Below, in pieces: positions 1-10,459 of a stretch of DNA of 64,000 nucleotides. The notes beneath the pieces are model-generated. The model did not search any database. It was not told the origin of the DNA and worked only from the letters and a program-made list of their open reading frames with translations. The translations under genes and the position numbers were made by a program. Positions within the stretch are counted from its first letter, which is position 1. Each line of letters begins with the position of its first letter. The stretch spans positions 121,519 through 185,518 of the forward strand of contig BCKC01000010.1 of assembly GCA_001600455.1 (NCBI GenBank). Reading direction: 5' to 3'. Source of the DNA: Endocalyx cinctus. Lineage: Eukaryota > Ascomycota > Sordariomycetes > Amphisphaeriales > Apiosporaceae.

Positions 1-1454
1 AGTAAGATTCTCTGTGCACTCATTGTGATTTGTGTATGACAAGGTATATGATTTACGACGTAAGACCAGAATCTAATTCTACGTAGGTTTCTCACTCATT
101 CTATCTACTGCGAGGATCAAGCCGAGAACGATGATAAGTTTTGAGAGCTTATATGCACTGATGTAGGCGGAGGAGAGACGAGGTACTTAAACGTGTCATG
201 GCACGAGAATCTGATTTACGTACATACGCAATGCATAATGCCAATATTGCAACTATCTAGAGAGGTAACCAGGTAACAAGTTCGAGAACACGTTCGTCCT
301 TCCTAACCAAGACGGAGCAAATTTCCTCTTTTCGTTTATGCTGCCGTCTAGGTATTAGCGCCGGACGCGATGCTATGCTACGTTGTGTGACTCTATGCTA
401 TTTCAGAAAGAATATGAACAAGTGGTTAGCTTGACCTAGACCTAAGATATAATAAAAGACCGGCGAGTAAATTACAATAGAGTGTAAATAGACGCCGAGG
501 AAAACGAGACGATACGCCTCATGTCTACGATGTGCGAGGCGACAAGAACCCTTCGGAGCTGTATCCATAATTCTTGGATTTCCAAAGACATTTCATCACC
601 TGCGCTTCCGCATGCGCATGAGCACATCGTCTTGTTAGCATAGATATGGCAGGCGGTTAAGTAAGAGTAGTGGGATAGGCGGGTGCTTTTATCAAGAAAA
701 CCTAGCGGTTGAGGTGATTAACAACGAGCTGCAGACAATAAGACAAATAGAAAGGGGGTATTGATTGATTACTGTCGCGCGGGGCTAGATCTATATTGCA
801 TCGCAGCTCTGCGAATGATCCGAGACCGTTAAGACGTAATTAACGGTGGTTGTCTTCAGTAGACGCCACGAGTACGATCGGGCTTAAGTTCCTATGCAGG
901 TATTGTATTAATTTCTCACCAATCCGAATAGCGATGCTATTCCGAATAGCCGAGAGGAAATCTTCTCATAGGACTTGGTTAGGAACTTTCCGTGCCCTCC
1001 AATTGAGAAGATTGTAACCCTATCATGCAGCTTACCCTTGTCCAGATCTGTCCGCCTTACTGCGTACAAGCAATTACAACTGAGTTCCCTTGTCTAGCAG
1101 GTGTAAAGCATATCAGTATGCGCGACGCGGGGTACTTGAGGGGCTATTAAGAATCTTCATTTGGAATTCAGCTCTATTTCTCGCTTGAATTCCGAGAAGG
1201 ATGCATCTTTATTCCTGGTTTACTGTTTTTGGTATCCTGACCCCGAATGTATGTGCGGCAACGGCGACAATTACAATGGACATATTGGCACCAGGTTTAG
1301 GTAATACCGAAATGTCTCCTCTATCTGTGAAGGGGTATCTCTTTATTTTTTTATTTTTTTTTTTTCCTTTTCCCTCCCTAAGAACACTTCATGTTAAGCG
1401 AGGCGATTCTTTTTTATACAGAAGTTCGTCGGATGTATTTTATGATCAAGTATC
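1..1454. other. Left-end intergenic stretch, no gene seen
   Basis: I see no conserved reading frame here on either strand. The only open frame over 100 codons (1201-1536, +) is T-rich, has no recognisable domain and runs antisense across the last exon of the ABC transporter gene. A small inverted pair (GAATAGC/GCTATTC, 925-941) sits beside a repeated ten-base word (TCCGAATAGC at 922-931 and 941-950). The part next to 1454 is presumably the 3' untranslated region of the leftward gene. Confidence 0.5.
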
Positions 1455-3695
1455 CTATTTCACATCATCGTTTTCAGATCCATCCGAATTGAAGAGAGTC
1501 TCTTGGGCTGTGAATAAAGCAAGTCAGCAACTCTAGTATTTTACGGTGTTGTTCGAGATCTGAAGGGGAAAAAAAGGTCCAGCTATTGAAAACTTACCAC
1601 TCCAAAGCTCCGAATAAAGACCTCCTCGATCAATGAGCTCTTTGTGAGTTCCCTGTTCCGCAACACTCCCTTCTTTAAGTACAATGATGAGATCTGCATC
1701 ATATATTGTTCGTAGACGATGCGCGACAAAGACGCTGGTCCTAAACTTCTCTCGTAAGATACTGTTAATATTTTGCATGAGTGCGTGTTCAGTGTGCGTG
1801 TCGAGTGCACTCGTAGCTTCGTCGAAAAAGAGGAGAGGGGGGTCCTTAAGTAACAGGCGGGAGACAGCAAGACGCTGCTTTTCTCCTCCACTGATCATCA
1901 TTCCCCTCTCGCCAACCTGGGTGTCATATCCACGAGGCCAAGTGGAGATTATATCATGAATTCGAGCTCTTTTGGCAGCCGACATGACATCGGACTCCGA
2001 CGCTGACATATCGCCGTATTTGATATTGTGCATAACACTGTCGTTGAAAAGGGGTGTGTCCTGAGGAACAACACCGATCGATTCACGGAGAGAATTTAAC
2101 GTGATATGTTTCACGTCTTGATCATCGATAAGTATACGTCCAGATCCAACGTCATAGTAACGGAAGAGAAGCCGCAGGAGTGTAGACTTTCCACAGCCAC
2201 TGGGCCCCACTATAGCCACCTTCTTCCCGGCAGGTATTGTCATAGTGAGGTTTTGTAGAATGGGGCGCTCCTTAGTGTATCCGAAGGTAACATTTTCGAA
2301 TTTAATCTGACCCCCTTGATGAAGCTGGAGGGGTTTGGCATCCGGCAATTCTTTAATGGAGACATTTACTTTCTGAAGATTGAACAGAGTCTCCATATCT
2401 AAAAGAGACTGGCGAAGTTCTCTGTAGACAGATCCCAGGAAATTGAGGGGCACCGAAAGCTGGAAGACCAATTGGTTCACCATAACTAAATCGCCGACGG
2501 TGAGAGAGCCTTCGGCGACACCGTTCGCAGCGAGATACATCATAGCCGTCAAAGCGCTGGAGAATATGACGTTTTGGCCGCTGTTTAGCAAGGCTAGCGA
2601 AGTAGCGACCTTAATAGAACTCCTCTCGTAGTCTAAAAGGGCCTTATCATATCGCGCAACTTCGAACTTTTCATTGTTAAAATACTTGACAGCTTCGTAG
2701 TTGATCAGGGAATCAACAGCCACGGTAGAGGCTTTATTATCGGCAGCATTTGCCTGTCTTCGGAACTTGGTCCTCCAGGCGGTAGTCCATATAGTGAAAG
2801 CGGTATATGCGGACATAGTAGTGACGGTGATAGCGGCGAAGCTCGCGCCGTACTGCCAGGTCAGAATACCACAAACCATACCGATTTCTAGGGCAGTTGG
2901 AAATATGTGAAACACCATGCTAGTAAGCAGGAAGCTGATACCCTTGGTTCCTCGATCAATGGCCCTGGTGAGTCCACCAGTTTGCTTGGTGAGGTGAAAA
3001 TTGAGGTCGAGTCTAAGAAGGTGATCGAAGACGTTGCAGGCTACCCTTCGGATAGCCTTCTGGGCTACAGAGGCAAACACGGCGTTTCGAAGTTCTTGAA
3101 ATAATGTAGCACCTATCCTCGTAGCACCATAAGCCAGTATCATACTTCCGGCAACCATGGTGACGGTACCACCAGTGGCACCGATGTCGACGTTCATGGC
3201 ATCGACTATATTCTTGAAGTAGAATGGTACTTGGACATTCAGAACCTTGGCGCCTACGAGGAGGACGACTGCTAGAGACACTCTCAGCTTGGTATCTATG
3301 CTGTCTTTAGGCCATAAATAATGAGCCATCTCTTTCATTATAGCCCAGTCAGCCTTGCGCTGCTCTTGAGCAGTCTTATCAACGGCAGCCAGCGGATCTT
3401 TAGGCGCTTTGACATCTTTTCTCTCGCCGGCTTTTTCTTTTGTACTTTTCTCTTCAGTGTTGGTCTTTGAATAAGAACCAAAATTAGCTACCCGGGAAGA
3501 GTCTTTCGAAGTGTATAGGTCGGTGGCAGTTAACCGAGGTCTATGTCCGAAGTGGAATGAACATGTCGGTAGCGGTCGGGTTTTATTTGTATTGAGATAT
3601 TTTGGAGAAGAAATCCAAGGATTTAATGTCAGAATGTTCAGTCCTGCACATGCAGGATAGCTAGGAGAAACCCGGCTAGCGGTTCGTAGAATCAT
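1455..3695 (-). CDS. atm1: Mitochondrial ABC transporter Atm1 (iron-sulfur export)
   Basis: This is a half-size ABC transporter of the Atm1/ABCB7 family. In the mitochondrial inner membrane the family exports a glutathione-linked sulfur species needed for cytosolic iron-sulfur proteins. Two exons, 3695-1598 and 1507-1455, give 716 residues. The 90-base intron has donor GTAAGT and acceptor CACAG, and splicing it yields the family ending LWSAQETL in place of a frame that runs into the intron. The N-terminus is Arg/Ser/Thr-rich, as expected of a mitochondrial presequence. A membrane domain follows (about 130-430). The nucleotide-binding domain shows Walker [10 protein letters not shown] (about 497), signature ISGGEKQR (about 600) and Walker [13 protein letters not shown] (about 621). 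The start at 3695 is the first ATG of the frame. The frame is intact and the length is normal for the family. Upstream lies a 42-base T run. Confidence 0.95.
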
Positions 3696-3899
3696 ATCGT
3701 CGTTGTCGTCGTCGTCGTGCGTGTTGAGGGGGGAAACATGATGGCTTTAAAAAGAGGTAGATGGCGGGTTGACGGGCTATCGCGACCGTCGCGATCGCGA
3801 AAGTGTCTCCAATTTGGTAACCTATGATTTTCGGATGGAAGGGATAAACAACCCGATAAAAATGTGATTCAAGTTCGTTGTCGGATATTATCTACTACT

Positions 3900-3945
<46 letters not shown>

Positions 3946-5904
3946 TGTGAGTAATTTAATCAACCGCTTCGTTATTCACAGAATGACGATGATGTAAATG
4001 TTCAAAGCCTTGCGAGGTAAAATAGCTATGGAGGGGTCTCTAGATAGAATCCTAGTTACCTGTTACGCGGTACTGCCACGCTATAGGGTACTACTAGAAA
4101 GCTAAAAGCTTTGTGCTTACTCTACTCTAGGTTAGGCTGTTTAGGGTATACGTTCGTTCTGAAGGTTACGTCAAAGATTGCATAAACATGGCTTAGCGTA
4201 CCTACACAGTAAACAGCCTATGGTTTAACTACCTAGGTACTAAGCTGCCTACTGTAGGTATGCGGGAACACCCCCGCAGTAGTAAGTACACTACTGTGTA
4301 TATCCATGAATACCTAGGTAGGTTCTAATGTTTGTACTGTAAATATAGTTCTATATGTATGTCGAACTGAGTTCAAAAATTTTCTACTTTTTAGAAGAGA
4401 TAATAATACCAAGTAATTCTTATTATATATATCGCCGGGGTCTTTTCCCTCTCTTATATAAATTACTTACTTGTCAGTTTGCTTAGTGATGTATAAACCA
4501 CTTACCATTACTATAGTGTATACCGTAAAGACTTACAGTGTGTACGACGTTATACACTAAATGTTTAGGGGGTTTACTTCCAAGGTTATATCCAGTGCAT
4601 GTACAGATACTGTAATAGTGGGTAAATACGCTAACCCAAGATTGATAAGTGTTAGGTTCGATTTGCGTCTTTCTGTACTGTACTCTACTGTACTGTATTT
4701 CTGAGGCGGGTCCGCGGGTATTACACAGTAGGTTGATCTCGTGACCAAATATTTTCACGAACTTCACCGACTAATCATCCTTACCTTACAAGTTTATCCC
4801 CGTCGTAATCCAGTTTAAACTCTTCTTTTCCTTCCCCTGAATGATCCAACCATAAAAGGACCCCCCCCCCCCCCCNCTCTTTCTTCCCTTCATCTTTTCC
4901 CTCTTCCTTTTTTTTCTTCCTCATTCCATTATATCTTAATACGTAGTAGATTGGTTCCTCGCTTTCGGATTTTGCCTCAATTATCAACAAGGTAGTTCTC
5001 TCCTGGTTTCAAACACCCGAAGTTGCTCGCTGTAAATCGAAAATGTCTGCTCTATGACAATGATAACCTCATTCCTTTGAACTCCAAGATTAAATCAAGT
5101 AATTTCATAATCAATTTATATATGTACGTCTTCCTATATAAGAACAGAACTGTCTTGTTCTCCCGACTCAAAAAAAAAAAAAAAAAGCGCCGGTTCGTTC
5201 AACCACCCACTTTTCGGCCTAAGATCGGATATCTCGATTCGATATCTACACTACTTAAGTACTTAGTTTTTAAATGCTTGCATAAACGAGCTATAATCAG
5301 GATGAAACTACAGAATAACTTAAAGTCAATAGGCGGATCCCATATTCCGTCTAAGGCGGTATTAGTGATAGGTAAACCTGTCCAATTTTTGACAGGTATT
5401 ACTTATTTAGTACTAGATAATGTAGGGCTGTCGTTGACAAATAGCGGTGACTATGTGGTCGTTTCTCGCTGGCCATTTTCGACGGGCCGTGGTCCACTTT
5501 TGTGGCCTCACCGGATCCGTTTCCTTACAGCTGATACTCGCAGACAACTCACCGTTTTTCTCAATTTGTCGGAGCGTAGTGGACCCTGATTCCATCGTGA
5601 CCATTCACCTCTCATCAGATGCATCATGGTGGAGAAAACCGTGTTGGGCATCATCAGGAGCCCTGGACGTACGCATACCAGTATTACCAGCATTACCACG
5701 CATTACCACCAGATATGACCGACCCCCTTTGTTGTCACTCAAATATTACTGGTCCGCATGACGAGAACTAATAGTATCCCATGACGCTACCGACCCTATA
5801 TGCCAACTTGCCAAGCTAAACAGTATAACTATTCCTACTTGTCGTTCTTCTTTGCCTGTTCTCCCTCTTTTCTTCTCTTTTCCCAAAATTCTGTCTCGAC
5901 AGAG
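3696..5904. other. Divergent intergenic region between atm1 and DUF6590 gene
   Basis: No gene is supported. It holds the upstream regions of two divergent genes. Present are a long T run (3902-3943), a C run interrupted by an undetermined base (N at 4876), an A run near 5170-5186, and short palindromes around CCTAGG (about 4230 and 4312). The longest open frame (5023-5589, +) crosses the A run, has a Lys-rich low-complexity stretch and shows no domain. An in-frame ATG at 5800 could extend the downstream gene by 35 codons. Confidence 0.5.
3902..3943. repeat. Poly-T run of 42 bases
   Basis: An uninterrupted T run lies about 210 bases upstream of the atm1 start codon; on the coding strand of atm1 it is poly-A. 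Tracts like this exclude nucleosomes in fungal promoters, so a promoter role is possible. The exact length is uncertain because long homopolymers are often miscounted. Confidence 0.85.
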
Positions 5905-7678
5905 ATGGGAACCCGTGACTATTCGACATTAAAGAGTTGTGATTCTGGGTACGGTGACGATGCGTCCGAAGCGCCTCGTAGCGGTACCGATGCTCATCCC
6001 TTAAGTAAGCAACGGTGATACATACACCTATATATCAGTTCTATATTGCTCGAGCTAATACCGATGTCTTGTGTAGCTCTCAAGGGGTATGATGTTGGGT
6101 CCGCATCGAATCTTCAAGTTGGTGATGTGAGTCAATCCAAATTTCACTCACCCTTAGGATTTACAAAGCTACCCTAAGAGTTATACTGATGTGCCGTCTG
6201 GCAAAATAGGTGTTTGAATTCTTATGGGCCGATGCTCCCGAGTACGAGTGGGAGTGGAAATGTCTTGGTTATACTCGTTTTATCGTTCTTCGTCATAGCG
6301 ACACATTCCCTCATCACTGTTCTTGCATGTAAGTTTGGCTCTGAATTGATACTCGTGGTAGCCATCGGTGTCGTATTGCACGAATTAACTAGATAATCGA
6401 TGATTCAGACCCATATCTGTTGGTAAAAACGATTTTGCCAAGCCAGGTATCGACAGCTTTCAGCAAGGATACATCTTCGCGAACGGCGATCCCACACCAG
6501 GAACCGAGCAGCCTAATGGCGGGCCCCGGCTCCAGTACTCAGCAGTCGGCATGGAATTGCGCCCTGGCAAGCTCCGAGTTAGGGAAGACTCGAGGATCAA
6601 CTACGCAAATATTGTGGATGTCGACCATGAGGCTCAGGTTATGGTCGTCGGCGATGTTGTGCGCTACTTTGACCGCGTCAGGAGAAATGTGAACAAGGCT
6701 TTTATGCGCCAAATTCTACGGAGAGCTTTGGAGGAATACACAGCCAGCAAAAACTCCGAGGCGGTAGAAGTCGGTGACGAGCGTGGCAAAGGCAATGACC
6801 AAGTCGAGACTTATGTCGAACCTCAGGCTGAACTTGAGACCAAAATGCAGCATGAGATGCAGCCTGAATTCCATCATGAGATGCAGCCCGAATTCCATCA
6901 TGAGATGCAGCCCGAATTCCATCATGAGATACAACCCCAGATGCAACCTCAGATGCAACCCGAGATACAGCCTGAGATGCAGCCTAGAATGCACACCGAA
7001 ATTTATACCGAGATGCACACCGAAATTCAGCCCGAAATTCAGCCCGAGATTCAGCCAAAGATTCCTCCCAAGATTCAGACTGAGACTCCGATCAACCCTC
7101 CGGCTACATTTGACACAATTGCAGCGTTGGCTGAAGAAGATGATGATGACGAGGATGAAAATGAAGATAACGAAGATAGTAACGGTGGAGCAAACTGCAA
7201 CTATCGCCCCGAAACCACCGAATCATTGTTAGGAGTTAGCGCGAAAGAGGAGAAGTTAGATGAGGAGACCCACAAACTGCCGAAATCGAAGAGCGGTGGC
7301 CGACGTTTCAAGTATCAAGAAGAGCCAAAAGAAGAGCCAAAGAGCGTACCGCGGAAGTCAAGTGCGGGAGATCGACCGGGGAAGTCTCAAGCGGATGATG
7401 GGAGACGCAGCCCACGAAAATTAAGCACAGATGAGAGGTATTGGAAGAACCTAGATGAAGGAAAAAAGAGCTCACGGAAACCAGGTACAGAGGAAAAGCA
7501 GCGCAGGAGATACCAAGATGAATATGCGGGCAGAAGGAGCCCTGGGAAAGTGAGCTCGGACGAGCGATACCAGAAGTCTCAAAGCCTTAAAAAACCAAAG
7601 AGAGCCGCCACCGAAGGATCCATAACGAATTTCGATTTGAGATCAATGCACAACGTCGCGATGGCTGGCTTAAAGTGA
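5905..7678 (+). CDS. DUF6590 domain protein with disordered repeat tail (one apparent frame break)
   Basis: I read four exons: 5905-6004, 6077-6126, 6210-6328 and 6410-7678, with good splice sites (GTAAGC, GTGAGT, GTAAGT donors; GTGTAG, AATAG, TTCAG acceptors). The spliced product has the order of a fungal DUF6590 domain: GYDVGS, VGD, VFEFLWAD, a hydrophobic strand with FIVLRH, a Cys-rich segment, FAKPGID, LRVREDSRINYANI and VMVVGDV. The function of the domain is not known. After the domain come tetrapeptide and octapeptide repeats rich in Glu, Met, Gln and Pro, an acidic Asp/Glu run, and a basic tail with repeated SPRK/SPGK units; all look disordered. Oddity: exon 3 ends in phase 2, but the conserved frame from 6411 onward needs one more base near 6419-6422. 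This is either a sequence error or a disabling mutation. I chose the ATG at 5905 (GAGATGG) over 5800 because the longer N-terminus looks like pyrimidine-rich leader. Confidence 0.75.
6854..6925 (+). repeat. Three 24-base tandem units coding an 8-residue repeat
   Basis: Units start at 6854, 6878 and 6902 and differ at one base. Each codes for the octapeptide EMQPEFHH. The repeat then degrades into many EMQP/EIQP-type tetrapeptides up to about 7090. It lies in the disordered tail of the DUF6590 protein and is a likely site of length change between strains. Confidence 0.9.
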
Positions 7679-8294
7679 AGGAACGACACAGATTGGTTAC
7701 ATACATCGATTACGAGCAAGCGAGGCATTAGTTCGGCGTACGGGGTGGGCAATAATACATGGAAAATTAAGCCTACGTCATTTATACATATGTAAGTATA
7801 TATATATATATATATATGTTTAATATATATATGTATATATCTTATTGGGTCTCATGAAATTGGATAGAGGACGTCGCGGATATGCTTCAGACTGCTTTGA
7901 AGCGTAAATTAGATTATCGCGGCATTGTGGCTTTTTCCTCTTCTTTTTTTTTTTTTTTTTACGAAAGAAATTCTGTAAAGATCGTTGGCATTACCTCTCA
8001 TGAAGAAAGATATTTGTTTATTTAATGATTTATTGAAATATTGAAACATAATTCCTTGCGACTAAGTTTTAACATGTATACTTTGCTAGTCGTCGGTTAG
8101 CATCCCGTCTTACGGGCGACGGCTTCAACATCTGCTTCAGAAAACGTTACTTAAATGGTACGCATCAAACATTAGATCATATACTTACTTGGTTAATCAC
8201 TATAAACATATAGTTTCGAAGTACGATTCGTATCAAATATAGGGAATTCCGTCTCTGCACGCGCCTAATCACAATTCCATCTCTACTCATGAGG
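7679..8294. other. Convergent intergenic region
   Basis: These are the 3' ends of the DUF6590 gene (+) and the sugar transporter gene (-). There is a TA microsatellite (7797-7817), a second AT-rich stretch to about 7840, and a T run of 18 at about 7943-7960. No coding signal is seen. Confidence 0.6.
7797..7817. repeat. TA dinucleotide microsatellite
   Basis: An alternating TA run in the 3' flank of the DUF6590 gene, followed by more AT-rich alternating sequence. It is a simple repeat with no evidence of function. Confidence 0.85.
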
Positions 8295-10459
8295 TTATTC
8301 TAAATGCGTATCATTCCAATCATTCGAAATCATGGCTGAACAAGAGGCGTAGTTATTATCTTTGGCCTGGGCCTCCAATTTCTTGTCTTTGACTACGTCG
8401 ATCATGATCTGGGCTTTTCTCAAGCTGTCGTTAGCGTTGGTGGAGTCCCCGAAAACCTGATCCATCCGCTCGAGGGAAGCACCCTTGGTCTCGGGCACGC
8501 AGAAGAAAGCCCAGACGCCGGCTAGTAGGCAGAAGGCGCCGAAGAACACGTAGGCACCGAAGCCCGTGCCGCGGACCAGCGGAGGCGTGATCAAGCCGAT
8601 GATGAAGTTGTTGATCCAGTTGGACGCGGTTGAGACGCCGACGCCCTTGGCCCGGAGCGACGAGGGGAAGATCTCGGCCGGCATCGCCCACGGAACCGGG
8701 CCCCAAGTGGCTCCGAACAATATCATGTATAGGAGGAGGAAGGCGACGCTCGTCCAGCCCTCGGCGCGGTGCGAGAGCCAGTCGTGCGAGTACTTGCCCA
8801 CGAGCCCCGAGACGACTATGTGCGGGATCGACATGAGGGCGGCGCCGACCACGAGGAGCCTCTTCCGTCCGAACTGGTCCATCGTCCACAGGCTCGTCAG
8901 CACTCCCACAAGTTGCAGGATATTAAGCACCCCGGACATGATGAGTTGCATATCGAGGTCGAGTCCCATTGTCTCGAAGAGGGTAGGGGAGTAGTAAATC
9001 AATGCGTTAATACCGACAAACTAGATAACACGCCACATATCAGTACAAGCTTTGTTTCCACTATCTGCCTCAAACATTGGAGGGAGTATCAATGAGTGAC
9101 CATATCGCTTACCTGCTGGAAGAACATGAGACCTACGCCTACTTGAGTGCGTCTCCAACAACCCCTCTTGAATAGGTCAGACCACGAAACCATTTCAAGC
9201 TTGATTCTATTTCCGAGGTTATCGCCTGAGAGTGAAGGGTGTTTCTCATCCAAGACTTGTCTCTGGAACTTGGCCTCGGTGATGATTGACATCCACTCCT
9301 TCTGCACTCGATCATCCGTCATGGGCAGCTGTCTGAGCCTGGCCAAGTTTCTCAGCGCCTCTTGGTCGCGACCTTTCGAGGCCAGCCATCGCGGGGACCT
9401 TGGAAGAAAGACAGCGCCGATGCCGAGCAATAAGCCCGGCACGATCTGCAGGATGAAAGGCAGTTGCCACGACCAGTGGTTCGGGATGGTTCTAGTGCCG
9501 TAGGTTATCCAGAAAGATATGACAATACCGGTAACAATGCTCAGCTGTTCAAACACTAGAAGGGTACCGCGAACTTGAGGCGCCGAAATTTCCGAGATAT
9601 ATACAGGTACGACGCCGCTCAGTCTAAACGAAGTTGACCAGTTAGTCACACTATTCAGAGGGAAGAAGCCAACAATTAAAGGGGGAAAAAAGAGACAGGG
9701 GAAAAGAGAGGTGCTTACATTCCAATACCTATTCCACCGATGAAACGTCCTACGACTAACATGGCATAATCTATCGAGCCGGTTTGCTTCTTCACGTCAG
9801 TCTCCCAGTTTTGAAGTTATTGTTATCATAGCAACTTTACATACTAAATAAAATATAAGTTAGGAACCACGCTTTCAACCGGCAATCTAGAAGGGGCACG
9901 TGAAATGGAAAACTTACCAATGATAGAACCGGCAGTAAAGATGGATACGCCGATCATAAGGGTGACCTTACGTGAATACGCGTCCGCTATCCAGCCCTGG
10001 TTCAGAGCGCCGAAGAAGGCGCCCAACGTGATCATGGCGGTCATCAGGCCCTTGTAAAACCCGGCGCCGGGAGCGTTGTCGGCAACTTGGGGGAAGCGCT
10101 TGAGAAACTCTTCCATCGTGAGGGTGACGGAGACGACTCCTTGGCTTGATTTAGGGGCGAGGTCCGTCAGCACAAGTGGGTGGGGGAGGTGGCTTGGTCT
10201 GGCTTGGGCATAGGGGGATAATCGCTTACTCGTATCCAAAGAGTAGGCCACCGATGGCCGCAAAGGACGCGCAGAAAACTACGTAAGTCGATGAGAAGAT
10301 ACCACGGAAACCTGGAGGACCATAATTCAAATCATCCACGCTGGGGTCGCAGAGGATGACTTCATCGTGCTCCGTCGAGTTGACGTTTCCAACGTTGTTG
10401 ACATCACTCATCTTCCTCATGGCTGAAGACGATGATTGACTATGTACTGTGGATGCCAT
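8295..10459 (-). CDS. MFS sugar transporter (sugar porter family)
   Basis: A twelve-helix sugar porter of the plasma membrane, probably hexose- or disaccharide-specific; the substrate cannot be read from sequence. Exons on the minus strand: 10459-10230, 10144-9918, about 9789-9719, 9623-9113 and 9020-8295. Family marks in order: GGLLFGYDQG after the first helix, GRFIGGIGIG, LPRSPRWLA (PESPR-type motif), FVGINALIYYSP, a DQFGRKRLL loop, GPVPWAMPAEIFPSSLRAKG and PETKGASLERMD. The start is the ATG at 10459 (MASTVHSQ); a GTG seven codons upstream is not a credible start. The product is about 590 residues. The problem is the exon 2/exon 3 junction: donor GTAAGT at 9917 leaves phase 1, but no acceptor upstream of QTGSIDYAM restores that phase. 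All other junctions are in phase. Confidence 0.85.

Noticed and set aside
1201..1536. 111-codon plus-strand frame at the left end
   Set aside because: It is antisense to the last exon and intron of atm1, T-rich and without domain or splice partners.
5023..5589. 188-codon frame upstream of the DUF6590 gene
   Set aside because: It runs through an A homopolymer coding a Lys run, shows no domain and has weak start context.
8431..9095. Long frames on both strands across the sugar transporter
   Set aside because: They are shadows of the GC-biased transporter exons; the transporter frame carries all the family motifs.
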